64,000 nucleotides of DNA from Diphasiastrum complanatum (GCA_029204225.1 CM055111.1:330453-394452), one strand, 5' to 3'; positions 32,737 to 44,694 are shown, counted from the stretch's first letter. Notes: a model not told the origin generated them from the sequence alone. Made by a program: numbers and translations.

Positions 32737-32834
32737 GAGGGAGAGAATTAAATTAACAATAATTGACATGTGTTTTCTTTACGGCTACTTATAAGTTTGG
32801 CGGTGACACATTTTGCTTAGTTCTAGAGTTATCG
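32737..32834 (+). repeat. polypurine tract and truncated 3' LTR of Cop1b
   Basis: GAGGGAGAGA (32737-32746) is followed by ATTAAATTAACAATAATTGAC-like LTR sequence. It matches the first 88 bases or so of the 5' LTR, up to TTCTAGAGTTATCG. Unrelated, GC-richer DNA follows. Confidence 0.82.
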
Positions 32835-33460
32835 AGCTACAAAAGGATAAGGTGCAAGCAAATGGAGATGCATGCATTGTGATGGGGCCTTTATTGGATC
32901 TCTTACCAGGGTCCGGGCCCACTTACTACGGCTCACCAGGCCAGATGGGTGGGGGATGGGCATATCCAGTTGCCCGTGCATATCAGATGCAGAGCTAGAG
33001 AGTTTGATGGACACATATGGGCTCGACGGTACGTCTCTTGAGCCATTGAGACCATCTCAGAGCTCTATTCACAGGTCAATGGCAGGAGCCGGGACTGGAG
33101 CAGGTTCAGGACCTAGTGCAAGTACAGGGCCTAGTCATAGACGGGGGGACGTTCCTAGGCAGCCTCTCAACCTATTCTTCTTCAATTAACATCTGAAAAG
33201 AAAAAAAAAAGAGTTCAACATCAAGTGGGGTGACAAACTTTAATGACCTTTCATTAAAATTTTACGAAAAAGCATCGACATCTATTGGGGTTCAAGTATT
33301 TGTGAAATGTCCAAATTAAAAATTGACATTAGGGTAGTTGGTGGTATGTTTGAGGACCCTTTTCTTTGTCAAGTGCAATAAAATGTAATTTTATATCTAA
33401 GCAAAAATGTACATAGCTACCTACACAAAAGTTCAATCGAGGGGGATTTTAGAAGAAATG
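32835..33460 (+). other. unassigned GC-richer segment with an open frame
   Basis: It truncates the Cop1b LTR. The frame 32872-33189 codes 105 residues with a Gly/Ala/Ser-rich stretch (MAGAGTGAGSGPSASTGPSH) and ends QPLNLFFFN. No family was recognised. An A-rich run lies at 33197-33211, so a retroposed fragment is possible, but no flanking duplication was found. From 33215 on the sequence is AT-rich with no gene. Confidence 0.3.
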
Positions 33461-34459
33461 GGAGGAAATGTCCCAATTGATAACACTTTTCATATATGAA
33501 CTAGCAAATTGGATATCAAACAACCCAATATTTAGTAACAAAGAGGAAGAACGAAGTTGTTTTCTTGTATCAAAAGCTAGACCACCAGGAGCTACTAGGG
33601 TGGTTATAGTCATAAAACAAAGAGTAAAAAACCCTAGTTTATATTTGATACGGATCATCATTAACAAGGTTTTTAAGTAGTGCAGTTGCATACTTAAGTA
33701 GCTAGAAGCTATAGTAATTGCCATTCCCAAAAACCAATCCATTCATTGTTGTCCATATATGCAAGAAAGTTAACCAACATATTTTCCACGAAAAAGAAGA
33801 GTGGTTTGGGTTAGTGTTTACATCGTCTAGTAGGACAATATCAATAGTTACCAAGGTTCGTTTATTAGAAAGTAAAAAATAACATATAACGTCAATTTGT
33901 ATTTGATACTTGTCATTATCAAATAGTGTCGTTGCATACTTAACCAATAAGAAGCCTCTATCCAATTGTGCTATTTCCCAAAACAACTAAATCCTTTTTA
34001 TCTCGTACCTGTATCCCACGTTAAGCCTATGCACCTTTCGTGTACAACACAAGCCTTGTCACAATGGAGGATACGTTCCCGACGTGGCGGTAGAGCCACT
34101 AGAAGATTATGTGAATGCTCCACGACGCAAGTCCGAGCTACCAACCATCAGTCCTCTTGGAATGCCATGAAAAGTATGGGAAGCTTTGCTTTGGCGACAT
34201 TGGGACAGGGCCACTGACATCGGGAATCACACCTTGACGTGTCTTCGGTTCGCATACTGCCTAAGTTAGTGGACCTTGAACAATGACTCCCCGCCCATTC
34301 CAAAAGGCGAGAGAGCTTGAACGCGGAGGCCGACAGCCAGGAAGATTTATGACTTCTCCTTAATGAACCCAATGACAATAGCTTGGTGGAAGGACACACT
34401 CATTGGGTGGCATTCCAAGGCTATTGCATTTCAACCTTGTAATGACATTTGACTGGTCA
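33461..34459. other. AT-rich intergenic DNA with a diverged direct repeat
   Basis: Two related blocks, about 33640-33744 and 33890-33993, share TATTTGATAC, GTTGCATACTTAA and a CCCAAAAACCA/CCCAAAACAAC end, spaced about 250 bases. No gene was recognised. Confidence 0.45.
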
Positions 34460-34491
34460 AAAGGCCTACCTGCTGCTGCGGCCTGCCAAAA

Positions 34492-34525
34492 TTTCCCGCG
34501 CTCAAACCTCCCGCGAATATTTTCG

Positions 34526-34528
<3 letters not shown>
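34492..34528 (+). promoter_or_regulatory. two E2F-type sites upstream of the 275-residue gene
   Basis: TTTCCCGC (34492-34499) and TTTCGCGC (34521-34528) both fit the E2F consensus TTTSSCGC. They lie about 290-325 bases before the ATG and just before a CT tract. Such sites drive S-phase expression in plants. Function is inferred from the motif only. Confidence 0.5.
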
Positions 34529-34564
<36 letters not shown>

Positions 34565-34815
34565 TCAAAAGCAAGCTATTTCTTCGGCAAAGCTCTGCTC
34601 TCTCTCGCTCTAGCTCTTTTTCTTTTCTGCTCTTTCTGGCGATCAAGATCAGTTGCTTTAGATCTTCTCAAGCAATCGCTGCATTGCCGCTCTTGGCCAT
34701 AAGCTGCTTTCGATCTTCTCAATCAATCGCTGCATTCAAGCTCTTGCCCACAAGCATTTGGAGCTCGATTTGGTTGCTATTGCTTTGAATTACATACCTT
34801 CAAAATATAGCAGAT
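34529..34815 (+). other. 5' untranslated region: CT repeat and 51-bp tandem duplication
   Basis: A (CT)n tract fills 34530-34561. Two 51-bp copies (34653-34703 and 34704-34754) share CTTCTCAA(G/T)CAATCGCTGC. CT-rich stretches near the transcription start are common in plant promoters. The ATG at 34816 follows. Confidence 0.55.
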
Positions 34816-35643
34816 ATGGTGGTAGCTTTGAAGCCTGGCAGGTTTTATGGCAAATCCTTGCCTCGGCCTCACATCTACAATGACATCAAATTTAACAGTG
34901 AGAGAGTAGATCCTCCTCGCTCCATCAACGATGCGCTCATGCGGTGGGCTAGTGATGCCCACTGGTCTATGGGAGGCCTTTCCTTCAAGCGAAAAAGGAT
35001 GCAGGGCAAGATTGAAGGTCGCATTGGCAAGATCCGTGCAGAAGAGGAGCAGGATGATGCTTCTCCTCAAAAGGTTCAGCAGAAATCCCCCACAAAGCCC
35101 AAAAAAGCAATGGCATTTGAAGTTCAAACGAATGCTTACTCAAAATCAATGAGCCCAATCGATGTTTTGCTCCTTGCAGATGAAAAGGCTCGAGAATCAG
35201 CAAAAGATGTTTCCCCCAGAAGAAAATCAGTGGATCGTATGCTACATCGTTCTTCACCACTGGCCAAGCTATCCAAATCAGAGGGCAAGCTATCCAAGTC
35301 AGAGGGCAAGGCATCGGCAGCTGCAAAGAAGCCTGTTAAGCGGGCTGTGAAGAGAGCTCTGCTTGTGGAGGACAGCGATAGTGATGATGGGCTTGAGGAG
35401 TTTCTGAACGATACTGGGCGGCCTTTGAGAAGGAGCGGTCGGCTGCAAACTGTAACCACGAGCCCAGGTAAGCTTGAAAACGCTGAAGTGACAAGAGATG
35501 AAGACATTGTCAGTGATAAAGATCTTACCGAGTCCAGATCGGTGCAAAGAAAAGAATTGCCAAAGAAAGAGATTGTTACAGCTAATGAAGCCCAATCTTT
35601 GAGGCGCAGTCCACGTATGACGAAGAGCCCTATCAAGTCTTAG
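34816..35643 (+). CDS. conserved plant protein of unknown function, basic, probably nuclear
   Basis: An intronless frame of 275 residues, intact. Residues 1-70 form the conserved part: MVVALKPGRFYGKSLPRPHI, FNSERVDPP and HWSMGGLSFKRKRMQGKIEG, which I recognise as the N-terminal signature of an uncharacterised land-plant family. The rest is Lys/Ser-rich and probably disordered, with SPRRKS near residue 135, a seven-residue duplication LSKSEGKLSKSEGK near 155-168, an acidic patch VEDSDSDDGLEEF near 192-204 and two similar basic motifs RRSGRL and RRSPRM. Basic clusters such as KKPVKRAVKRA suggest nuclear import. Two E2F-type sites lie upstream, so a cell-cycle link is possible. A candidate polyadenylation signal AATAAA is at 35904-35909. 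Codon use is unlike the nearby transposons. Confidence 0.85.
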   Translation: MVVALKPGRFYGKSLPRPHIYNDIKFNSERVDPPRSINDALMRWASDAHWSMGGLSFKRKRMQGKIEGRIGKIRAEEEQDDASPQKVQQKSPTKPKKAMAFEVQTNAYSKSMSPIDVLLLADEKARESAKDVSPRRKSVDRMLHRSSPLAKLSKSEGKLSKSEGKASAAAKKPVKRAVKRALLVEDSDSDDGLEEFLNDTGRPLRRSGRLQTVTTSPGKLENAEVTRDEDIVSDKDLTESRSVQRKELPKKEIVTANEAQSLRRSPRMTKSPIKS

Positions 35644-37704
35644 ATGCAATATCCTGCTTAAATGTTCTTGGCAGATTTTTTCATCGCAATACAAAGCTTA
35701 ATTGGAAGCTTAAGCTCTAAAAAGCAAAGCTGGCCTGTTGATATCCAATTCAGCTCAAGTTGCCCGTAATTCGTTTGAGATGTTTGATTGCAGAAAAATG
35801 CTAAGCCATCTTCTCATTTTGAGTCCATTGAATGCTAACCTTGCTTACAGCAATTGCTTGAAACTACCTGGTAACAACTTAGACTTGCTGATCTAGTAGA
35901 TATAATAAAGAAATTCTGATTGTCAGAGAATTGCGGAATTCTTATTAACAGATGCACCGGGACCTCTGGACAGATGCTAGTCCGTTGTTTCATTTGTTGT
36001 GAGATGAACATGTTCACGAGAGATCCTTACGTGGATGTCTTGAAAAGAGAAATAGCAAATGCGTTTCATTATGGTCAATGGGATGATTAAAATTGCTTTC
36101 AGGATAATCTCATGATTGAACAAAGACACCACAGCTGCAAGCTGTGTTGCATGATCTTTGAGACTTCCTTGAGAATCACTGAATTCATGAATTATCATTA
36201 ATTTCTTACTGATCTAATCAATAGAGATGATTCCATAAAATGACTTCACATTCATAGGTGATGTAAATGATGAATTTGCTTACTCTGCTGGAATCTGGCT
36301 TTGTCATAACAGACATACTAGTTTTTGTATGAGTTTTGTTTTCATTGTACCCATCTTATTGTCTCTGAGAAATCATCTCATACCTTGAAAACAGATGCAG
36401 CAAAAACATGTTGTCTACTACTTTAACAGAATTCTAACATTTATAAAATTCATAGTCTTTCTTAGGAAAGGTCAAGCTTTTTGCTGAGTTTGACAAGATT
36501 ATATTTAATTTTAATAATCATGACACGTGTATGCAAGTTCACACTTTACTAACACAAGTGTTTTAACTCTCATCGATAGCTTTGAAAGTCTACGCACATC
36601 TCTGATGTTCATCCATAGGATCATTGCCTATTCAAATCCAATGCATTGAAGTTATCAACATTGACATGCTCGGTCAAGCTTTCAACGATAAATGGCGTTT
36701 GATACCACCAGCCATCGGCTTTGGCTCTACTTAGCATAAATTTCTTAGCTTGGAGATACATCTTTGTATATCACGTGCTTTTCATCCATCAACTCCTTTT
36801 CGTGGTTGAATCTTAGGACTCTCGTGGTTGAATCGTTTGCAGTATTTGTAGAACAACTTTTTTGTCGGCGAGAGACTCCTCTTGACATTGTGTTGGCTTT
36901 TGATTTTGCTTCGATTGGTTTTCCCCATAATAGGACTAGCTTTCCCTTGGGAATTTATGTGGATAGTAACGACTATCATTGGGTAGATTGAGTGAATGGC
37001 AAAAAGGTAGTCTCGATTTTATATAGACATAGCATATTGGGACCCATCAAACACGGTCCCGTTGGCGACATGTGATAACCCAGGATAGTGACGTGTGGCA
37101 TTCAAACATGTCAATAATGTCAAACTTGCATAATAATGTCAAACTTGCATCTTGTCCCTTGCGAGATTATCACTTAAAGGCATACAATTATGGTACATAA
37201 CATGTTCTCCTTCATAAATTTTTTTTTTATGGGAGAAAATTAGAAAATCTAAATCTCAAGCCATATTTTTTTTTCCCAAGCGTCATCATTTGGCTTACTC
37301 TTCCAACAAATCAAATGCTCAAAAATCAAATAATTTTTCAATTGATGATGTCGTGTATCCATGATCCTATTTGGTTTATGGGATAATAGAAGTCAAATCT
37401 CCCAATAACACTTTCATTTTTTGAAACAATTCATTCTTTTCACAAGGTCGTTCTTTTACTACTTACATGTAATACAAGATTAGTTGTGGTTTTTAAATAA
37501 AGTTTTAGTCATAGGCGGACCGATCAAGTTTGTTTACAAACAAAGATAAATTTAAGAGATTCGTGATACGTCATTATTATGAATTTAGATTAGTACAATT
37601 AATGTCTCCAAATTTGTAACTCATGGATGCTAACAAAAAAGCTCATTCTCATAAGTAGAATATCTATTTTGAGTTGGGTTCAATTTTTTACTTTTGAAAG
37701 CCAC
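35644..37704. other. intergenic DNA, no gene seen
   Basis: It contains the 3' region of the gene on the left, including AATAAA at 35904. Short open frames such as 36764-36991 show no domain. A 19-bp word AATAATGTCAAACTTGCAT occurs twice in tandem at about 37111-37151. No transposon coding was recognised. Confidence 0.5.
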
Positions 37705-38283
37705 TTATCTACCATGTTGGAAAAGGATTGCATCCACTACATAATCACTAGCATTAGTTTTGACTAAGAAAGGTTTGGTAGGGTCCATTATGTGTAATAT
37801 ACGAGTTGTAGACACCAATACTTCAAAGCCATCATGGTAAAGGATTGCACCCACTGCATAATCACTAGCATTAGTTTTCACTAAAACAGGTTTGCTAGGG
37901 TCCATTATGTGTAAGATAGGGGTTGTAGACACAAATAACTTCAACACTTTAAAGCGTTGATTTAATTCATCGGTCCATTTGATTGGTGGATTGATTTTAA
38001 TTCGCCTTTCGTTTTTTATTTCATTGTCATTTTTGGTTTTTATTTTGGATTTAATCATTTCCTTAAGATTAGTTAAGGGTAATGCAATTAAGGCATAATC
38101 TTCAATAAAGTTGTAAATAAAAATCCTCTGAAGCTTAAATTTTTTTATTATTTTTCTAATGGTTTTCAAGATAGGCCAATCACAAACTTTATGGACTTTA
38201 TCATAGTATATCTCAAGACCAAGATCATAAATGATATGTCCAAGGTACTTAAATTTTGTTTGAAAAAAATTACGCCTAGACAT
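37705..38283 (-). pseudogene. Ty3/gypsy RT-RNase H fragment
   Basis: An open frame of 192 residues. FKYLGHIIYDLGLEIYYDKV and VCDWPILKTIRKIIKKFK match the RT thumb region (LGH.IS...I..DP.KV). Then come IKWTDELNQRFKVLK and the RNase H start HIMDPSKPVLVKTNASDYAV and GAIL, with Asn in place of the catalytic Asp (TDAS becomes TNAS). The RNase H start is duplicated in frame (117 bp). It is an isolated old scrap, not part of the 5.8-10.5 kb element. Confidence 0.85.
37725..37958. repeat. 117-bp in-frame tandem duplication in the gypsy fragment
   Basis: Two copies 117 bases apart share GGATTGCA(T/C)CCAC and the following ATAATCACTAGCATTAG; each codes 39 residues of the RNase H start. They differ at about a tenth of the bases. 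Confidence 0.85.
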
Positions 38284-40034
38284 TCCAATGGGTATTAAGC
38301 CCTACATGTGACCCAAAAGATGCAAATACTTTGTAGATAAGCTAAGATACAATTTTCAAAATAGGAGTCATTGATTGTTATCCATGGAACATAGACCAAT
38401 TTGTCACCTAAAATTCGAATCAATATCAAAAAATCATTTTGTAAGAAAATTTACTAAATAAAATGTCACACTATGAGCTCAAGCCATTTGTAATATGTAG
38501 GGGAAAGATTTATGTGAGATTTGCAAAAAAGGCAAGAGATCTACACAAGGTTAATTGCAAAATGCCAAGAGTTACATGGGAGTAGATATAAGCTCATGGG
38601 ATGAGGGGGAGCCTAGCCAACAAACTTTAAATATAAAAAAGGGGAGAAGTGTACCTTGAGAATAAAACACGATAAAACATTGTTATAAAGAGGATGGTCA
38701 TTAAAGGAGGTAAAGTCCAAAGATCATCTATGTTTTAAGTATTTGCTCTTGTTGGTGTTCTATTGAATTTGCTACATTACTATTAAGGCCGCTTATAAAG
38801 ATCTATTAGCAAAGAAGGTACATGGAGCAATTAAAAAAAAACATTAGTTAGTTCAAAGAATGAGGGACAACAAAGGATCTAGTAGCAAACAAGAGATTCA
38901 AGCTTCTATTCCTATTAATGTCTAGAAGGCAAGGTTGTTAAAGAACTCAATAAACCAACCATCCTTATTGTCCATTACAAGTGAAAAAGAGTAGAGGAGT
39001 ATTTAATATTCTTCTATTAAAGAATATATGCACACCTGCTACTCCTTTTGTCTAACAAGTCGTAGCCTTCAAAGTCCAAACATGAATAGCGAAATATTTG
39101 CAAAGAGGTAGTAAATTTCATTGTCAATGCATTAGTCAATTAGCCAGAGACAAGAGAAGTATAATTCAATGTCCATCCTTTTACATGTTACTTATGTCCA
39201 TTTGATTTGTAATACTCTAGTTTGACAAGTTAACTATAATCAAGTCATTAAATTTACTTGTGGCCATTTGAAGCTCCAGATGTCATGGGATGGAAAACCT
39301 AAGTAGGGCATTTGCTCCATGTGGCCATACCAAATCTCTTCACACATGGCCAAATGAGCATAAATATTGGCCAAGTGCATTAAAGGAACGTGTTTAAATA
39401 GCAAATTGGATACATGATCAACTTGTAATTTATAAATATACATTTCAATGTGCCTTTATAATAGCACGTGTCACACACTCATATCTTTCCAGTTCAAGTG
39501 CAATTTTCTTGTCATAATTATAATCAAGGACATTTTTTTGGAAAAGGTTGGGAACACAGGAGTTGTTCTTCTTCATATACTTCCTTGTCACTAAAAAAAT
39601 TGCCACATTTTTTGAGAGTACTAGTCACATGTCCTTGACTTAAAACTACAAATGTTTAATGATTTGACATTATTATCTAAATATCTTTACAATATTGTTG
39701 ATAGATGGTTGTTATGATGGTTGACATAAAAACCTCCCATGGCCCATGAACATGTCACCCAATCTTATTAACTAGTCTCTTAAGAAAGCTTCGTCATGTA
39801 GATAGCCTATGTGATGGCATATAATGATGCTTACTAGCAGAGATGATAAGAAAGGGTGCTTGCCACAACTCTTATCTTTGGTGATTGATACTTTGGTCCA
39901 CAGAACTTTTGGTGGCTTTCGGTAAATACCATATGATGATCATGCACTCAAATTTATTGTAACTTTTGCATTTTGACCGCAAGCATTGGAGTATTCGCTC
40001 CTTTGCAATTCGGCATCCCGAAATCTGGACTGAT
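38284..40034. other. AT-rich intergenic DNA, no gene seen
   Basis: No protein domain or RNA gene was recognised. The first part may be further eroded gypsy sequence. Confidence 0.45.
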
Positions 40035-40383
40035 GAAGGTACAATTTTTTATTCCTCATAGTCCCTGTCAATCTACAAACCAAGGTAACACTTGGCTTCT
40101 CCCAGATTTACAATCTCGAAGTGTTTCGAGATATCATTCTTCACTTCAGCAATCAACTTCTCACTCTTGTAGAGTATCAGAGTGTCATCCACATACACAG
40201 CCACGATGATATCTTCCCATCTGTAATTCTCACATACACTTTGGAATCAGCCATTACTGGCTTGAATCCTAAGGATTTTAGGGCTTGATCTTTCTTCTTG
40301 TACCATTGTCGAGCTGACTGCCTTAGACCATAGATACTCCTATGCATTTTGCATGCATAATTAGGAAGTTCAACATCAATCAC
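40035..40383 (-). pseudogene. Ty1/copia reverse transcriptase fragment
   Basis: The frame 40383-40177 has CKMHRSIYGLRQSARQWYKK and ALKSLGFKPVMADSKVYVRI. The catalytic YVDD block and a stretch like SEKLIAEVKNDISKHFEIVN follow in another frame down to about 40035. It belongs to a copia lineage different from the Cop1 and CopA families. Both ends are lost. Confidence 0.87.
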
Positions 40384-40981
40384 TAATTTAGTCCAATAGT
40401 TACATGTTCTAGCCCCAATTTAATGCCAAATTGTTTATGTTGTTTGTGTTTAGCCTTGTTGTGGATCATTTAAAAAAAGAATGTATCTTTTTTAGAAAAC
40501 TTTTAAGAACAAAGTGACGATGAGCTGACTATAATCTATATAATATAAAATTTTAGTGCGGTAGGTGTACTAGTGATCCAATAAAAATTTATCTTTTTGA
40601 AATCGAGTACCTTTTCTTGACATTGGCAAAATGACTCTTGATGAGTTAGTTCCATGCTAAAACCAACCACATCATTTTAAGGATCTAAAATAACAACTCA
40701 ACATTCCATCATCTACTATTCTCATATCTAAAATCCAAAAAGTTCGAAATAATTTGATCATGCACAATCTTAAAACTAAACTTTTGGATATTTTACATGA
40801 AGAGCAGGTTGTCTCTCTAGATTGAAAGTGGTTTGCCCTTATACATTCTAAGAGAACTGAAATAAACATTATTTTTGCTTCTCTCTTTAATGATAGCACA
40901 CTCACTATACAATGTATTTGAAAACACAATATAGATAAAGCTAGAAAACGCATAAATGTTGCACTAGTTTAAAAATAGGTC
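40384..40981. other. AT-rich intergenic DNA, no gene seen
   Basis: Nothing recognised. It may include the 3' end of the EF-hand gene transcript, which comes from the right. Confidence 0.4.
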
Positions 40982-41143
40982 ACTCAATCCATTCCCTTGG
41001 ATGTTCTTCGTGGTCTCTCGTTTTATATATTGGAAAGAACATCAAAACTTCCTTCATCATTGACTCAATCCATTCCCTTGGATGTTCTTCGTGGTCTCTC
41101 GTTTTATATATTGGAAAGAACATCAAAACTTCCTTCATCATTG
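40982..41143. repeat. 81-bp tandem duplication over the end of the EF-hand gene
   Basis: 40982-41062 and 41063-41143 are identical by eye. The right copy contains the last codons and the stop of the EF-hand gene (minus strand); the left copy lies in the 3' untranslated region and repeats the same coding end. Eighty-one is 27 codons, but the in-frame stop of the first copy keeps the second untranslated. Confidence 0.93.
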
Positions 41144-44100
41144 ACGATCGATGACTTTTTTATGGTAATTGGTTTTCCTTGAAGTTGTAGCATAATACTA
41201 CCGAGAATCGCTAGCAAACTTTTTTCAAACTCCTCTTGATTCATTGATCCTTGTTTACCTTCTTGCGCGACCTTCAAAGCATCTTGATAAACGTGGTCCA
41301 TCTACAAACACATGTATGTGAAAGTTAGGCATGAATTTTTTTTTCTACTTATGAAATTGAACTCCTAAGGTACATCAAAACAAAAATGACACAAAGATGT
41401 TCAACTTAACAATTGCATGATGTATAACCATAGAACAATGCTTATATATCATCATATAATAGGCAAGAAACAATTTACGTTGCCCACCTCTTCTCAAGAA
41501 CCTAAATGACACTTGATGATTTTTCCCTAATACAATCGCGTGGAAATATAATTAAACTTCTACAATTATTGACATGGTCAGCTTAGAATAAAGACATTGA
41601 ATTTCAAATATCTATCATAATGAGTTTAGCTTTTTATTAATTCAGCGATCTATACATAATATCTCTTGTTAGCCTTGTCAACATAAAAAACAAAATATAG
41701 AACCTAGCCTCAAGCTTGTCCAAATAGGCTATGAAAACAAAATTCTTGTGGTGTGGTTCAAAGACGTTAAGACTCGTCAAAGTAGGAAATTGCTATTGAA
41801 CACATCAAATACACAAGATACATGCTTGAAGACTTTCCAAAAACCATGAATTAAACATACCATGTCTAAATGACAAAAAAGCTTTTAGTACTAAAAAAGA
41901 AAATTTTGACCAATATGCTAACCATAAATGGAACACGTTGAAAACAACAAATTTGGCGAGCCAAGCAAAACATTGAAACTATAATTGATGCATTTTGAAG
42001 ATGAATGTTTTTGGATACCACTATACTTGAAAGTTGCAAAATGCGAAATATCTAACAAGTTGCTATGGACAATCAAAATTTGAGTGAGTCCGCGGAACTT
42101 TTTGTGAGTAGGTTCATTTCATATAGCTTTGAATGAAATTGAGATCCCTAGCATGAAAGCTCCCACCGTATCTCATTGTTTTGATAGCAACAGGCTCCTC
42201 TTACATTAAAGGCAAGCAAACAAATAAGAGTTCAAACCTAGTGCATGGATTGAAGGAGAGACCAATGGAGGAGTGGTAAGATATACCACTATGTTCAAGG
42301 TATATAGCAATCTAGAATCAACACATTAGAGAGGAACTAGTTGCCCTTGTTCAACATATTGCAGCTAGCTACTTTTATCTAAATTACAATGCAATGGGTT
42401 TGGCAATGGGGACACTAAATCATTGTCTAGTAAGAGTGTGAAACCTATCATTTCTCAAAGAATGACATAAACATCAAAGGAGGGATAAGACAAGCTAGAC
42501 GAGCCAAGAAGAGGCCTTGTGTCCCACAATGTCGTGTTTTGCAAGCCATTGGTTGTGCCAATGGAGGGGTAGTAGAACATGGTCACAACAAACAACCTAT
42601 GGAACCATCTATGGTTGTGTCACTAAAAAACAAAAATGATATCTATAACCGAGATGTTGTACAATAATTTTGTTGGAAGAAATTAGGACCCAAAAAGCAT
42701 AGGAATTCGAGCATGGTGAAAATGAGAAAAATGATTTAACATACTAGGAAAATGGGAAGGAATAGCTACAATTGAGCATAAGTTCCACCCTCGAGGGGGT
42801 CAAAAGGTGCACATAAATTTTCTTTATCATGCAATGTCCTCATCTAAAAAAAAATTACAAGCAAAACAAAGGGGGAAGAAAGTAAAAAGTAAAAACATTT
42901 TTCACCACAAACAAAGCCGGGAAAGACCTTGGAATTCAAAGTAAAAATTCATCATCTTGAAGAAAGGTATGACTAGTACATGCCAAGGAAAACAAGCAAA
43001 ATGGAAACTAACAATTTGGACTAAAATGGATCAAGTACATAGTTTTGAAGCAAGGAAATGAAAGTGTATAGAAAAGTTTTCAAAGAGGAGAGTGAAAATT
43101 GCATAGAATCCCAACCTCATCCACTGCTCCCATGGGAGGCAAGCCAGCAGCTGGAGCAATGGCATCCAGCCCAAGAACCAGACCATCTGTTGTAGCATTC
43201 CCTTTGTGATCTTTGGGCATAATATTCCATAGCTCATCTTCAGCCTGAAACACAAAACATTGATTGATATCAAGTTTCTTTTTTTGAAAATTCTCTCATT
43301 TTGGCAACGTGTAGTGTGGGCATTTGTCTTCTATTGCTGATTTCACAGTGATACAGGAAAGAAACTAATGTGGGCATTTGTCTGCTATTGCTGATTTTGC
43401 TGATTTTACAGTGATACAGGAAAGAAACTAATCCTGGTTCAAATGCATTTGATGTTTAGAGGGATGGTTTTTCCAGAAGTTATATATTTTCTTAAGAAGT
43501 TGTCATTTTTTGAATGAAAACTTGGAGGGAAACTGATACTTTGCATTGTCATGCTTTTACATACGCACATTTTTCAAAGCTTCCTTATCACGGAGGAGGT
43601 TGGTGATGCCGCTTCCATCGTAGTTGCTTTCGTTATAAGCAGCATTGAGTGGTTTCTCTTGAAGGAGAGAGGCAATGGTGAGCAAAATTTGCTTGAGTAC
43701 GTTGATGAATGCAGTTTGATCAAGCTTACTTGATGTGTCCACACCCACTTTCTTTATAGCCGTCTCCGACAAATACTTGGTAGCCTGCAACATGTAAAAT
43801 TGTCAAGAAAGGTGTTGATCGCATACTCTAGAATTCAAAAGTGATTTCAAAGATGATGGAGGATTTCATAACCCAGTACTCCATTCAGAATTAACTGGAA
43901 TCATCAAGCAACAAGAAGAAGAACGCAATGCACTTGTCCAAACGATCACCAAGCATAGGATGAAGTCAAAATCCTCACTGGAAAGCAGAGGAAAAGAATA
44001 AAAAAGAAAAAGTACATAACCAAATCATGCTTGTACAACATTCGGAAAAGCCTTATCAGCATTTCCGGAATGGAATCTAATAGCTAGTAAATGTGCTAGA

Positions 44101-44694
44101 AAATAGCTTGCAATTCACAATATCGACTGACATGAAATAAAAATTACTCACTTCTTCACATCCAGGCGGCAGCTTTTGCAACAAGGATCTGCTCTGTAGC
44201 ACCTCCTCTATTCTGCTACCATCAATTGCTCCCTCGCTATTGCTATCTATCTGCGAAAATACTCCCACTGCATCCACCTCAAACTCTGGACTCTCCGCAT
44301 ACTTGCGCAGCTCGGACCCATCGATTTGCAGCACCGAGATGGGATTCCTCTTGAGACCGTCGGCTATGCCCAGAAGAACATCCCTCAAGGTGCTAGCAAA
44401 ATCCGCCTTGGATATGGTGGCTTGATCCTTCCTTCCGTGAAAGAATTCTGTCAAAACCTCATCGTAGATGTGATCAGAGTCGGGGGACAATCCTCTGGGC
44501 GGAAGTCCGAGGGCTATACCCAGCTCACTCACTGCAGGCTGCAGCTCCTGCCTGGACAGGCCACCATCCCGAGGGCTGATGTCCAGTGCTGCGAATTTGT
44601 GATCCACAAACTTGGAAAATGCTTCATCACTCTCAACCAGATGGACGATCTGCGATCCATCAAACACAGTTTGCTTCTGAGTTTGCATCTGCAT
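41104..44694 (-). CDS. EF-hand-like calcium-binding protein, four exons
   Basis: Exons on the minus strand: 44694-44152, 43784-43569, 43244-43116 and 41301-41104. All junctions are in phase 0, with introns starting GTGAGT, GTGCGT and GTTGGG and ending AG. The join gives 361 residues. The N-terminus (DGSQIVHLVESDEAFSKFVD, then HKFAALD), LLGIADGLKRNPISVLQIDG and the end LLAILGSIMLQLQGKPI follow a plant family annotated as EF-hand proteins. Candidate loops such as DSNSEGAIDGSR (near residue 160) and DISPRDGGLSRQ lack several acidic residues, so calcium binding may be weak or lost at some sites. There is no signal peptide or membrane segment; a cytosolic location is likely. Intron 3 is 1.8 kb. 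A GA repeat precedes the ATG and three G-boxes lie upstream. The last exon ends in an 81-bp duplication. Confidence 0.85.

Larger units (their letters stand above)
12976..32834 (+). mobile_element. Ty1/copia retrotransposon split by nested insertions (Cop1b)
   Basis: The pieces in order are 5' LTR 12976-13223, primer site 13225-13236, leader 13237-14453, gag and start of protease 23176-23998, rest of protease to integrase 29619-30806, RT and RNase H 31000-32653, polypurine tract and a cut 3' LTR at 32747-32834. The gaps are filled by CopB (14454-23170) and CopA (23999-29618). The coding parts on either side of each gap continue the same gene in order, which is why they are read as one element. 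It is the oldest layer of the nest. Confidence 0.85.

Noticed and set aside
36764-36991. 75-residue open frame
   Set aside because: Single short frame in AT-rich DNA, with no family resemblance or splice context.
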